Source of the DNA: Polycyclovorans sp002706265
GTDB lineage: Bacteria; Pseudomonadota; Gammaproteobacteria; Nevskiales; Nevskiaceae
DNA: 64,000 nt
Assembly: GCA_963973915.1 (NCBI GenBank)
Contig: CAXBBM010000015.1
Location: forward strand, 10,469 to 74,468
Direction of reading: 5' to 3'
The position numbers and the translations under genes are program-made. A model generated the notes under the pieces. It saw only the letters and a list, made by a program, of their open reading frames with translations, was not told the DNA's origin and ran no database searches. Shown here one piece after another: positions 25,042-33,745 of this stretch (within the stretch, counting starts at the first letter, position 1; each line of letters opens with the position of its first letter).

Positions 25042-27357
25042 TTAGACGGATTTCGCCAAGGCCTTTGGCAACGGGAAGACGCTGAGCGCGTCGTTGTCGG
25101 CCAGCAGATGGTTGCGCTCGCGCCGCGTCAGGGTGTCGGGGCCCTGGTGCATCATCTGGCCCAGCAGGGCCCGGGTTTCGGCCTGGTCCCGCCGCTTGCG
25201 ATTCGGGCGGGGGCGTTCGGCCAGCAGGCACAGGGCGTTCACCTGGGGGTTGCGCCACACATCAGCGAAGCCGGGCAGGGGGGGCGGGGCTGTATCGCGC
25301 ATCGCCGCGTGCAGATGCCGCAAGGCGCGCGGTGGATGGGTTTCTTCGGGAATCAGAAAGCCGCGCAGTTGGCGTGCGCCGCGGCCCAGCCGCACCCGCG
25401 CGCTGAACACCGACAGCGGCACCGCCAGCACCAGAGACCCGGCCACCGGCAGCAGCCAGGGCAAAAAACTGGGATTGAGCCAGTACACCCCCGCCAGCCA
25501 GCCCAGTCCCAGCAGCGTGCCGCCGCCGTGGCGGCGCATGGCCTCACCCCAGGTGGTCTGCGCGTCTTCGCGCGGGGGTGAGGTCCAGCGCACCGGAATG
25601 CCCAGCAGCGCCATCACCACATACCGGGTGTGGAACAACATGCGGATCGGCGCCAGCAGTGCCGAGAAGATCATCTCCAGCACGGTGCTGAGCAGCAGCC
25701 GTGCTCGGCCACCGTAAGCGCGCACCTGGACCGGACGCAGGGCGATCAACAGTGCGGCCAGCAGCTTGGGCAGCAGCAGCAGGGTCAGGGTGCCGCCGAA
25801 CAGGCTCACCGCCCATTCCGGCCGCCATTGGGGCCAGAGCGGAAACAACTGGTGGGACTCGGGAAAATAAACCGGCCCCTGCAGCACGAACACCGCCAGC
25901 AGCGCCGTGGAGAGCACCAGAAACGCGAACCACAGGGGCGCCGACAGATAGGCCATGACCCCGGTCATGAAGACCGCGCGGTGCGCCGGGTGCAGGCCCT
26001 GGGTGAAGAACAGCTTGAAGTTCATCAAATTGCCCTGGCACCAGCGCTGGTCACGCTGCAACTCGTCGAGCAGGGTGGGCGGCATTTCTTCCCAGGAGCC
26101 GGGCAGGTCGTAAGCAATCCACACGCCCCAACCGGCGCGGCGCATCAGCGCAGCCTCGACGAAATCGTGGCTGAGAATCTCACCCGACAGGGCGCCGCGT
26201 CCGGGCAGGCGCCCCAGGGCGCAGTGGCGCATGAACGGCGCCACGCGGAGGATGGCGTTATGCCCCCAGTAGTGCGACTCGCCAAGCTGCCAGAAGTGCA
26301 GGCCGGCGGTGAACAGCGGGCCGTACACGCGGCTGGCGAATTGCTGGATGCGCGCGTACAGCGTCTCGCGGCCCATGGCCATGGGCGCGGTCTGGATGAT
26401 GCCCGCGCGGGGGTGGGCCTCCATCAGTTGCGCCAGGCGCTGCAGGCACGGGCCCGACATCACGCTGTCGGCATCGAGGATCACCATGTAGCGATAGGCG
26501 CTGCCCCAACGGCGACACCAGTCGGCGATGTTGCCCGACTTGCGCTTGATGCGGTGCGTGCGCCGGCGATAGAAGATGCGGCCGAAGCCGTCAACCTCGC
26601 GGGCCAGATCAAGCCAGGCCTGCAACTCGGCCACCCGCAGATCGGGGTCGTTGCTGTCGCTGAGAATGTACAGGTCGAAGTGCGCGGCCGATGCGGTTTC
26701 CTGCAGCGATTCCCAGGTGGCGCGCACGCCAGCGAACACGCGGCGCACGTCTTCGTTGCAGATGGGGACCAGCAGCGCCGTGCGCGCCTCGGCGGGCAGT
26801 GGCACGACCGCCGTGTCGGCGGCATTGATGGCATGCCGGTCGCCCCCCTTGAGCAGCACGAAGAAGCCCATGAGCGCAGTCCAGAATCCGGCCGAAATCC
26901 ATGAGAACAGCAGGGCGTACAGCACCAGAATGGCCAGCTCCAGCCCGCTGCGCCCGCCGTAGGGCAGGATGGCGGTCATCAGGTAGGTTGCCAGCACCGT
27001 CTGCGACAGAATCAAAAGCATCAGCAGCGCCCTGCGCACGCGCCCGGCGGCGCGCCAGGGCGACGGGCCGGCGGGCGGTTCCGCGTTGTGGGCCACGGCG
27101 ATGCGTCCACGGGCGCCGAACAGACGGCGCTTCAGGGCGGCGCCCAGCCGCTTCACGGGGTTGTGGTTCCACGGCCGCGGGGTCATCGATGCGCGGGCCA
27201 GCGGCGGCGTGGTCACCAGACGTGGCTGGCCCTGGCGGTCCACGCTCAGCACGCCGGCCGCCTCACCCGAACGGCCGCCGGCCGCCAGCAGTGCGGTCAG
27301 CTGCGCGCGCGCCGCCTGACGGGCGCTGGTGGGCGTGGTGCCGTCAGCCGGGGTCAA
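25042..27357 (-). CDS. opgH: Osmoregulated periplasmic glucan glucosyltransferase OpgH (MdoH)
   Basis: A 771-residue inner-membrane family 2 glycosyltransferase that makes the beta-1,2-glucan backbone of osmoregulated periplasmic glucans from UDP-glucose. Seen: several membrane helices, the catalytic aspartates in MVILDADSVMSG, and the QxxRW-type motif LQRDQRWCQGNLMN. The N-terminal cytoplasmic part (about 110 residues) is shorter than in E. coli OpgH. It overlaps opgG by 14 bases, and both are on the minus strand in the usual order opgG-opgH. Confidence 0.95.
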   Translation of the reverse strand: MTPADGTTPTSARQAARAQLTALLAAGGRSGEAAGVLSVDRQGQPRLVTTPPLARASMTPRPWNHNPVKRLGAALKRRLFGARGRIAVAHNAEPPAGPSPWRAAGRVRRALLMLLILSQTVLATYLMTAILPYGGRSGLELAILVLYALLFSWISAGFWTALMGFFVLLKGGDRHAINAADTAVVPLPAEARTALLVPICNEDVRRVFAGVRATWESLQETASAAHFDLYILSDSNDPDLRVAELQAWLDLAREVDGFGRIFYRRRTHRIKRKSGNIADWCRRWGSAYRYMVILDADSVMSGPCLQRLAQLMEAHPRAGIIQTAPMAMGRETLYARIQQFASRVYGPLFTAGLHFWQLGESHYWGHNAILRVAPFMRHCALGRLPGRGALSGEILSHDFVEAALMRRAGWGVWIAYDLPGSWEEMPPTLLDELQRDQRWCQGNLMNFKLFFTQGLHPAHRAVFMTGVMAYLSAPLWFAFLVLSTALLAVFVLQGPVYFPESHQLFPLWPQWRPEWAVSLFGGTLTLLLLPKLLAALLIALRPVQVRAYGGRARLLLSTVLEMIFSALLAPIRMLFHTRYVVMALLGIPVRWTSPPREDAQTTWGEAMRRHGGGTLLGLGWLAGVYWLNPSFLPWLLPVAGSLVLAVPLSVFSARVRLGRGARQLRGFLIPEETHPPRALRHLHAAMRDTAPPPLPGFADVWRNPQVNALCLLAERPRPNRKRRDQAETRALLGQMMHQGPDTLTRRERNHLLADNDALSVFPLPKALAKSV

Positions 27358-28885
27358 ACCAGCGCCCCGATTCGGTGGGCAGGACCAGGTAGGCCCAGGT
27401 TTCCGACACGGTGGCGTCCCCGTGTCGCAGCGTTGCGCGCAGCTCCAGTGGCGTGCTGGGCTCGTTGTTGCGAATCTTCAGGCTCAATCGCCAGCCGCCG
27501 GTGACGTCGTTGCGATAAAGCTGCTGCTCGACCACGGTGCCGCCATCGCCGGCCCAGACGTCGGCGCGCAGCGGGGTTTCCGCTGGCAGGTCCTTGAGGG
27601 CGTCGCCCTCGAAGTCGATGTGATAGCGCAGGGTGTCATCCTGCTTTTTCACCCAACCGTGGCCGCGGCGGGTCTGCACCACATGGGCCAATGGCGGCAG
27701 CGTCTCGCCCTTTTTCTGCCAGCTCAGGTCGTAGCGAACGCGCAGGGGTTCGCCCCGCTTCGGCGGGTTGTCGGGCACCCAGTAGGCCACGACGTTGTCA
27801 TTGGTCTCGTCAGGGGTGGGAATCAGCACCAGCTCGACGCGGCCCGGCCCCCAGTCGCCTCTGGGCGCCACCCAGGCGCTGGGACGCAGGTCGTAACGTG
27901 CCTCCAGATCTTCGTACTGATGAAAGGCGCGGTCACGCTGCATCAGGCCGAAGCCCTTCAGTTGTTTGGCCGCGAAACTGGTCACCTGCAGCCGCTGCGG
28001 GTTCACCAACGGCCGCCACAGCCATTCCTGATCGGTCTGCACCGACAGGCCATCAGAGTCGTGCACCTCGGGCCGGTAGTCGGGATGGGGGGCGTTCTGG
28101 TTTTCGCCGAACAGATACATGCTGGTCAGCGGGGCAAGCCCCAGTTTGCCGCCTTCCTCGCGCACGTAGATCTCGGCGCGAACCGCCATGCGCGTGCGCG
28201 TGTCGGGATGCAACTCGAAGCGATAGGCGCCGGTGAGGCGCGGCGAGTCCATCAGCGCGTAGATGACCAGATGCCGATCGTCCGCGCTGGGGCGGGCAAT
28301 CCAGAATTCGACGAACTCGGGAAACTCTTCGCCCGACATCTCGCCGGTGTCCAGCGCCACGCCGCGCGCCGACAGGCCGTAGCGCTGCCCGGCGCCCAGG
28401 GCGCGGAAGTAGCTCGCGCCCTGAAACACCAGCACTTCGTCCTTGTACGCCGCGTTGTTGACCGGAAAGTGCACGCGAAAGCCCGAGAAACCCAGCGCGG
28501 GCTGGGCGTTGCGCACGGCCTCGCGATCGATATTGTTGGGGCCGTAATCGAACAGGTCGGGGTCGAACGACACGGGCCGCACGCCGTCGGAGGTGATCAG
28601 GTTGATGCCCACCGCCCGGCCGTAGTTGAAGCCGGGGTGCAGAAACTGCACTTCGAACGGAAGATTGCTGTCGCGCCACAGGGCCTTGCGGGTGTCGAAG
28701 CGGATCGAGCGGTACTGGTCATAGTCCAGCGACGACAGGGTCGGCGGCAGCGCGACCTTGGGCTTCTGGTAACCCGACTCGGCCAGCTGCCGGGCGCGTG
28801 CGGCGACGTCGTCGAAGCCGAAAGCCTGCACCCAGGTGGGCAGCAGAACCGCGGTCAGCAGCAATACGGGCCTGAGCAGATGCAT
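27344..28885 (-). CDS. opgG: Periplasmic glucan biosynthesis protein OpgG (MdoG)
   Basis: A 513-residue periplasmic protein that shapes and branches osmoregulated glucans made by OpgH. It has a signal peptide (MHLLRPVLLLTAVLLPTWVQA, then FGFDDV). Typical blocks are YDQYRSIRFD, WRDSNLPFEVQFLHPG, and SMYLFGENQNAPHPDYRPEVHDSDGL, the family signature. The start at 28885 has a GGA site upstream and directly precedes the signal peptide, whereas the longer frame (to 29062) adds 59 unrelated residues. It forms an operon with opgH and lies 150 bases downstream of the LysR gene on the same strand. Confidence 0.95.
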   Translation of the reverse strand: MHLLRPVLLLTAVLLPTWVQAFGFDDVAARARQLAESGYQKPKVALPPTLSSLDYDQYRSIRFDTRKALWRDSNLPFEVQFLHPGFNYGRAVGINLITSDGVRPVSFDPDLFDYGPNNIDREAVRNAQPALGFSGFRVHFPVNNAAYKDEVLVFQGASYFRALGAGQRYGLSARGVALDTGEMSGEEFPEFVEFWIARPSADDRHLVIYALMDSPRLTGAYRFELHPDTRTRMAVRAEIYVREEGGKLGLAPLTSMYLFGENQNAPHPDYRPEVHDSDGLSVQTDQEWLWRPLVNPQRLQVTSFAAKQLKGFGLMQRDRAFHQYEDLEARYDLRPSAWVAPRGDWGPGRVELVLIPTPDETNDNVVAYWVPDNPPKRGEPLRVRYDLSWQKKGETLPPLAHVVQTRRGHGWVKKQDDTLRYHIDFEGDALKDLPAETPLRADVWAGDGGTVVEQQLYRNDVTGGWRLSLKIRNNEPSTPLELRATLRHGDATVSETWAYLVLPTESGRWFDPG

Positions 28886-29036
28886 GGTGTTCCGGTGCCA
28901 CCGAGAGGGGGAGCGCATGGTCGTTCGAGCAATTCCTGTGCCGATCCGCCTCGGGCCTGAAAAGCCCGGTCGGTGGGGTTGAAAGGTGATTCGAGCCGGC
29001 ATCGTCCCGCAGGCTCGCTGAACCGTATTGGAATGC

Positions 29037-29936
29037 TCAGTCCGGCCACAGGCTCTCCACACCTTCGCGAATGATCTCGGCCATGCGGACCGGGGCGCGG
29101 CCGCGACAGTCGCGTTCGGCGAACACCAGATAAAGCTCGGCGAAGCGCTCGGCGCCCTCGATCAGCGGCAGCGGCTTGAGGACGCCGCTTGCCAGCTCGC
29201 CCTGAATGGTTTCTGCCGGATACCAGGCAAAGCCCATGCCCATGGTGGCGGCGGCTATTGACGTTGCCTTGTGGCTCACCGTCCAGCGCTGGTCGGCGCC
29301 CAGCCAGACGCCGCTGTCGAGAATGCGCTGCTGGGCCGAGTCACGAATCACCAGCTGCCGGTGCGGGCGCAGGTCGTCGTGGGTCAGGGGCCGCCCCAGC
29401 TGGTGCAGCGGATGATCGGCGTGCGCGGCGGCAACAAAGCGGATGCGCATCAGCCGGTCGCTGGCAAAGCCTTCAGGCACATGACTGCAAATCGCGAAGT
29501 CGACGCGCCCTTCGGTCAGTGCCTCGACGGTGCCGCCCAGCACGGTTTCGTGCAGTTGAATGTGAATCTCCGGCCGCTCCAGCGCAAAGCGGTTGAAGCA
29601 TTGCAGCAGCAGCCAGGTGGGGAAGATGGCCTCCACCGCCAGGCGCAGGCTGGGCGCCCAGCCTTGGGCCATGCTGCGGGCGCCGCGCTCCAGGGCTTCG
29701 GCCTCTTCGAGCAGGGTGCGCGCGCGGCGGTACAGCGTTGCCCCCGCAGGCGTGAGCTGTGCCTTGCGGCCGCGTATTTCGAAGGCCCGCAAGCCCAGCA
29801 GGTGCTCGATTTTCTGCACCGCGTAGGTCACGGTCGACTGCGATTTGTGGATCAACTCGGCGGCTTGGGCATAGCCACCGGCGTCCACCACGGCCACCAG
29901 GGCACGCCACTGGTCCAGGGTGATTCGGGCTGTCAT
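29037..29936 (-). CDS. LysR-family transcriptional regulator
   Basis: A 299-residue regulator. The N-terminal winged helix-turn-helix is ITLDQWRALVAVVDAGGYAQAAELIHKSQSTVTYAVQKIEHLLG; the rest is the periplasmic-binding-protein-like effector domain. It is divergent from azoR-doxX across 97 bases that contain a perfect palindrome AATCTATAGATT (29941-29952), so it most likely controls those genes and itself. The effector is unknown; electrophiles or quinones would fit an azoR target (inference). Confidence 0.9.
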   Translation of the reverse strand: MTARITLDQWRALVAVVDAGGYAQAAELIHKSQSTVTYAVQKIEHLLGLRAFEIRGRKAQLTPAGATLYRRARTLLEEAEALERGARSMAQGWAPSLRLAVEAIFPTWLLLQCFNRFALERPEIHIQLHETVLGGTVEALTEGRVDFAICSHVPEGFASDRLMRIRFVAAAHADHPLHQLGRPLTHDDLRPHRQLVIRDSAQQRILDSGVWLGADQRWTVSHKATSIAAATMGMGFAWYPAETIQGELASGVLKPLPLIEGAERFAELYLVFAERDCRGRAPVRMAEIIREGVESLWPD

Positions 29937-29940
29937 ATCG

Positions 29941-29952
29941 AATCTATAGATT
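29941..29952. promoter_or_regulatory. Palindrome between LysR gene and azoR, likely regulator site
   Basis: AATCTATAGATT is a perfect 12-base palindrome 4 bases outside the LysR start codon, in an unusually AT-rich intergenic region. Its position fits autorepression combined with control of the divergent azoR promoter. Confidence 0.5.
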
Positions 29953-30033
29953 AAATAAAGCCATAAATTCGTCTTTTTTATCGATCAATGCAATCGTTAA
30001 ATGGTGCTTCACCTCACCCATGGAGTCACCGAC

Positions 30034-30636
30034 ATGAGCACCTTGCTACAGATCAACGCCAGCCTGTTTGGCGACCAGGGCCAGTCCTCGCAGCTCAGCG
30101 ACCGCTTCATCCAGGCCTGGAAGGCGACCCACGCCGACACCCGCGTCGTGGTCCGCGATCTGGCCGCGCAGCCGGTGCCCCACCTTGACGGCGCCCGTTT
30201 TCAGGCCTTTCTCACCCCGGCCGAAGCACGCACGCCCGAGCAGCAGGCGGTGGTCGCCGAGAGCGACGCGTTGATCAGCGAGGTCCGCGACGCCGACGTG
30301 ATCGTGCTCGGTCTGCCCATGTACAACTTCGGCGTGCCCTCGCAGCTCAAGGCGTATTTCGACCATCTGGCGCGCGCGGGCGTCAGCTTTCGCTACACCG
30401 CCCACGGCCCGGAAGGCTTGTTGGGCGGGGCCAAGGTGTACATTCTGGCGGCCCGGGGCGGCCACTATCGGGGCACGCCGGCCGACACCCAGAGCGGCTA
30501 CGTCACCACCTTTCTCAACTTCATCGGGCTCACCGACATCGAGTTCGTCTATGCCGAAGGGCTGGCCCTGGGGGATGACCCCAAGCGCGAAGCGCTGGCC
30601 CGCGCCGCCGAGCGGATCGGCCAACTGGCCGCCTGA
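30034..30636 (+). CDS. azoR: FMN-dependent NAD(P)H:quinone/azo reductase AzoR
   Basis: A 200-residue flavodoxin-like enzyme that reduces quinones and azo compounds by two electrons. Signatures: LLQINASLFGDQGQSSQLSDRF (FMN phosphate loop), GLPMYNFGVPSQLKAYFDH, and AARGGHYRGTPAD. The start at 30034 has a GGAG site about 9 bases upstream; an earlier ATG at 30001 lacks one. It is followed after 23 bases by the DoxX-family gene in a likely operon under the divergent LysR regulator. Confidence 0.93.
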   Translation: MSTLLQINASLFGDQGQSSQLSDRFIQAWKATHADTRVVVRDLAAQPVPHLDGARFQAFLTPAEARTPEQQAVVAESDALISEVRDADVIVLGLPMYNFGVPSQLKAYFDHLARAGVSFRYTAHGPEGLLGGAKVYILAARGGHYRGTPADTQSGYVTTFLNFIGLTDIEFVYAEGLALGDDPKREALARAAERIGQLAA

Positions 30637-30659
30637 CCCACAGTCCACCCACCGAGTCC

Positions 30660-31073
30660 ATGACCATGAACACACTGAACAAGCTGCTCGACCGCAGCGG
30701 CCCGGGCCTTGATCTGCTGGCCCGCCTGCTGCTGGCGCTGATCTTCATCGGCGCCGGCTGGAGCAAGATCGGCGGCTACGAAAGCACCCAGGGCTACATG
30801 CAGGCGATGGGAGTGCCGGGCGCGTTGCTGCCGCTGGTGATCGTTGCCGAACTGGGCGGCGGGCTCGCCCTGCTCATTGGCCTGTTGACGCGGGTGGCGG
30901 GGCTGGGGCTGGCGGTGTTCAGCATCGTCTCGGCCGTGATCTTCCATGCCGATTTCAGCAATCCGGTGGAGCAGATCATGTTCATGAAGAATCTGGCGAT
31001 TGCCGGTGGCCTGCTGCTGATCGTGGCCCACGGGCCCGGTCGCTTGAGCCTGGACGCGCGCCTGTTTCGCTGA
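30660..31073 (+). CDS. DoxX-family membrane protein
   Basis: A 137-residue protein with four membrane helices. The DoxX/YphA pattern is visible as LLARLLLALIFIGAGWSKIGGYE at the N-terminus and a late HADFSNPVEQIMFMKNLAIAGGLLLIVAHGPG. Such proteins are often paired with quinone reductases or thiol-stress genes, and azoR is directly upstream. An in-frame ATG at 30666 is an equally good start. A strong terminator follows at 31100. Confidence 0.88.
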   Translation: MTMNTLNKLLDRSGPGLDLLARLLLALIFIGAGWSKIGGYESTQGYMQAMGVPGALLPLVIVAELGGGLALLIGLLTRVAGLGLAVFSIVSAVIFHADFSNPVEQIMFMKNLAIAGGLLLIVAHGPGRLSLDARLFR

Positions 31074-31099
31074 CGCCTGAAATCGAAAAGTCTCCGGTC

Positions 31100-31126
31100 G
31101 CCCCCGCGGCCGGGGGCTTTTTTTTT
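31100..31126 (+). terminator. Rho-independent terminator after azoR-doxX
   Basis: GCCCCCG-CGGC-CGGGGGC stem-loop followed by nine T residues. Confidence 0.93.
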
Positions 31127-31138
31127 CGCCGCGTGGCG

Positions 31139-31525
31139 CTACAGCTCGTCGAGAAAGCGCTGTTTGAGCCGGTTGATCAGGCGCCGGTCGCGCTTGCTGG
31201 GACGGCCGTCGGGCGTGGCGGCGAACTCCGATTTGCGGGCCAGTCGTGCGGCCTCGCGGCGCTCGATGCTGTCGTCGGTTTCGCGGTAGAGCAACTGGGC
31301 CTCCGGTGCGCCGCGCCGCTGGTCCGACAGCGCTGCGACGACGACGTCACGTTCTTCCACGCCCTGCCGCACGCGAATCTGCATGCCCACGCGCACCTCC
31401 TTGGCGACCTTGCTGCGGTCGCCCTCGACCCGCACATGGCCGGCTTCGATGGCGGTCTTGGCCAGGCTTCGGGTTTTGTAGAAGCGCGCGGCCCACAGCC
31501 ATTTGTCGAGGCGGACAGCATCCAT
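31139..31525 (-). CDS. hslR: Ribosome-associated heat shock protein 15 (HslR)
   Basis: A 128-residue S4-domain RNA-binding protein. The S4 region RLDKWLWAARFYKTRSLAKTAIEAGHVRVEG matches Hsp15, which rescues stalled 50S subunits carrying nascent peptidyl-tRNA. The C-terminal half is basic (GRPSKRDRRLINRLKQRF), as in the family. It is a single gene, transcribed convergently toward azoR-doxX and divergently from flhA. Confidence 0.93.
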   Translation of the reverse strand: MDAVRLDKWLWAARFYKTRSLAKTAIEAGHVRVEGDRSKVAKEVRVGMQIRVRQGVEERDVVVAALSDQRRGAPEAQLLYRETDDSIERREAARLARKSEFAATPDGRPSKRDRRLINRLKQRFLDEL

Positions 31526-31663
31526 CGTGGTCGGCGAACCCGGGTTGAGGTGAGCGCAGAAGTGTAATCAGCCGTTCGACCATCTGTCCGCCCAAAGCGG
31601 CCCTTGGCCTCGGCGCGGCGCAGGGGCTGCAGCGGCAGGGGCGACCCCTCACCGCGCCCGTCG

Positions 31664-33733
31664 ATGACCCCAGGCCTGACCACTGCCGTGACCCACCTTC
31701 GCACCCGGGGCCTGCAGGCCGCCGGTGCGCCGCTGATCCTGTTTCTGCTGCTGGCCATGGTGGTGGTGCCGCTGCCGGCGCTGGCGCTGGACCTGTTCTT
31801 CACGCTCAACATCGCCCTGTCGCTGGTGGTGCTGCTGGCTGTGCTGTACGTGCTGCGGCCGCTGGATTTCACGGTGTTTCCCACCGTGCTGCTGATCACC
31901 ACCCTGTTCCGGCTGGCCTTGAACGTGGCCTCGACCCGCGTGGTGCTGCTCAACGGCCACGAGGGCGGCGACGCGGCCGGCAAGGTGATCGAAGCATTCG
32001 GCAGCTTCGTGATCGGCGGCAATTACGCGGTGGGTTTCGTGGTGTTCATGATTCTCACCATCATCAATTTCGCGGTCATCACCAAGGGCGCCGGGCGCGT
32101 CTCCGAGGTGTCGGCGCGCTTCACCCTGGATGCGATGCCCGGCAAGCAGATGGCCATCGACGCCGACCTGAACGCCGGACTGCTGACCCGCGACGAGGCC
32201 AAGGCCAAGCGTGAGGAAGTGCGGGTCGAGGCCGATTTCTACGGCGCGATGGACGGCGCCAGCAAGTTCGTCAAGGGCGACGCCGTGGCGGGCATCCTGA
32301 TTCTGGTGGTCAACCTGCTGGGCGGGGTGGCCATTGGCGCCATGGCCCACGGCCTGAGCTTTGCCGAGGCATTCGCGGTGTACGGCCTGCTGACCATTGG
32401 TGACGGCCTGGTCGCGCAGATTCCGGCGCTGCTGTTGTCGGTGGCGGTGGCGATTCTGGTCACCCGCATGTCGCGCTCTGAAACCATGGCGCAGCAGATG
32501 CAGACGCAGGTGATCGGTGACGGCCGCGCCCTGGCCATGGCCGCCGGCCTGATGTTTGTCATCGGCCTGGTGCCGGGCATGCCCAACGTGGCCTTTCTGC
32601 TGCTCGCCGGCCTGCTCGGCGGGCTTGCCTACCTGTTGCATCGGCGGGCCCTGGCCAAGCCGGACCCGCAGGACGCCTCCGAAGGGCCGCAGGACGCGCC
32701 GGCCGAACTGGCCTGGGAAGACCTGCCGCTGATCGACGCCCTGGGGCTGGAACTGGGCTACCGGCTGATTCCGCTGGCCGACGCCACCCAGGGCGGCGAG
32801 CTGATGGGCCGCATCCGCGGCATCCGCCGCAAGCTCAGCGAAGAAATGGGCTTTCTGTTTCCGGCCGTGCATGTGCGCGACAACCTGCAATTGCCGCCGG
32901 CGCAGTACCGGATACTGCTGCACGGTGTCGAGATTGCGTCGGCCGAGTGCCACCCCGATCGCGACCTGGCGCTCGATGCCGGGCAGGTGCTCGACACGGT
33001 CGACGGAATTTCGACGCACGACCCGGCCTTTGGCATGCCGGCGGTGTGGATCGAGCCGGGCAACCGCGCCTACGCCCAGGCGCAGGGCTACACGGTGGTG
33101 GACGCGGCCACGGTCATGGCCACCCATCTCAGCCAGATCTTCAAGCAGCACGCCCATGAGCTGCTGGGCATCGAGGAGGCGCAGGCGCTGCTGGCCGCCA
33201 CCGCGCGCCACGCGCCCAAGCTGGTCGAAGACCTGATTCCCAAGCAGTTGTCGCTGGCGGTGTTCGCCAAGGTGCTGCAGGGGCTGCTCACCGAGCGCAT
33301 TCCGGTGCGCAATCTGCGCGGCATTCTCGAAGCCCTGGCCGAACACGCGCCGCGCACCAACGACCCGCAGGCCCTGCTCATCGCCGTGCGCCAGGCGCTG
33401 TCGCGGCAGATCGTCGCCGCCCTGGGGCAGAGCACGACCGCTGATCTGCCGGTTTTCACCCTTTCAGCACCGTTGGAGCAGCTGTTGCAAGACGGTCTGC
33501 AACACACCAACGCAGTGCTGGAGCCCGGCCTTGCAGACCAAATACAAAGCGCGCTGCACCAACACGTTCAGCAACAGGACGCCGTCGGCGAACCGACGGT
33601 GCTGCTGGTTCCGGGAACGGTTCGATCGGTGCTGGCGCGGTTTCTCCGGGCGGCGGTCCCGCAGGTCCACGTTCTGGCATTTCACGAGTTGCCCGAGACG
33701 GCCCGCATTCGCCACCTCGGCACCATCGGTTAA
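31664..33733 (+). CDS. flhA: Flagellar export gate protein FlhA
   Basis: A 689-residue core membrane component of the flagellar type III export gate. The N-terminal half has about eight membrane helices and the FHIPEP-family motif LDFTVFPTVLLITTLFRLAL, then the cytoplasmic loop motif GGRVSEVSARFTLDAMPGKQ-like region (GAGRVSEVSARFTLDAMPGK). The C-terminal domain binds export substrates and chaperones. ATG 31664 is preferred to the longer frame from 31604, whose extra residues are basic and family-foreign. FlhB, usually just upstream, is absent here. It is first in the flhA-...-cheW operon. Confidence 0.96.
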   Translation: MTPGLTTAVTHLRTRGLQAAGAPLILFLLLAMVVVPLPALALDLFFTLNIALSLVVLLAVLYVLRPLDFTVFPTVLLITTLFRLALNVASTRVVLLNGHEGGDAAGKVIEAFGSFVIGGNYAVGFVVFMILTIINFAVITKGAGRVSEVSARFTLDAMPGKQMAIDADLNAGLLTRDEAKAKREEVRVEADFYGAMDGASKFVKGDAVAGILILVVNLLGGVAIGAMAHGLSFAEAFAVYGLLTIGDGLVAQIPALLLSVAVAILVTRMSRSETMAQQMQTQVIGDGRALAMAAGLMFVIGLVPGMPNVAFLLLAGLLGGLAYLLHRRALAKPDPQDASEGPQDAPAELAWEDLPLIDALGLELGYRLIPLADATQGGELMGRIRGIRRKLSEEMGFLFPAVHVRDNLQLPPAQYRILLHGVEIASAECHPDRDLALDAGQVLDTVDGISTHDPAFGMPAVWIEPGNRAYAQAQGYTVVDAATVMATHLSQIFKQHAHELLGIEEAQALLAATARHAPKLVEDLIPKQLSLAVFAKVLQGLLTERIPVRNLRGILEALAEHAPRTNDPQALLIAVRQALSRQIVAALGQSTTADLPVFTLSAPLEQLLQDGLQHTNAVLEPGLADQIQSALHQHVQQQDAVGEPTVLLVPGTVRSVLARFLRAAVPQVHVLAFHELPETARIRHLGTIG

Positions 33734-33745
33734 GGGGGTCATGGC

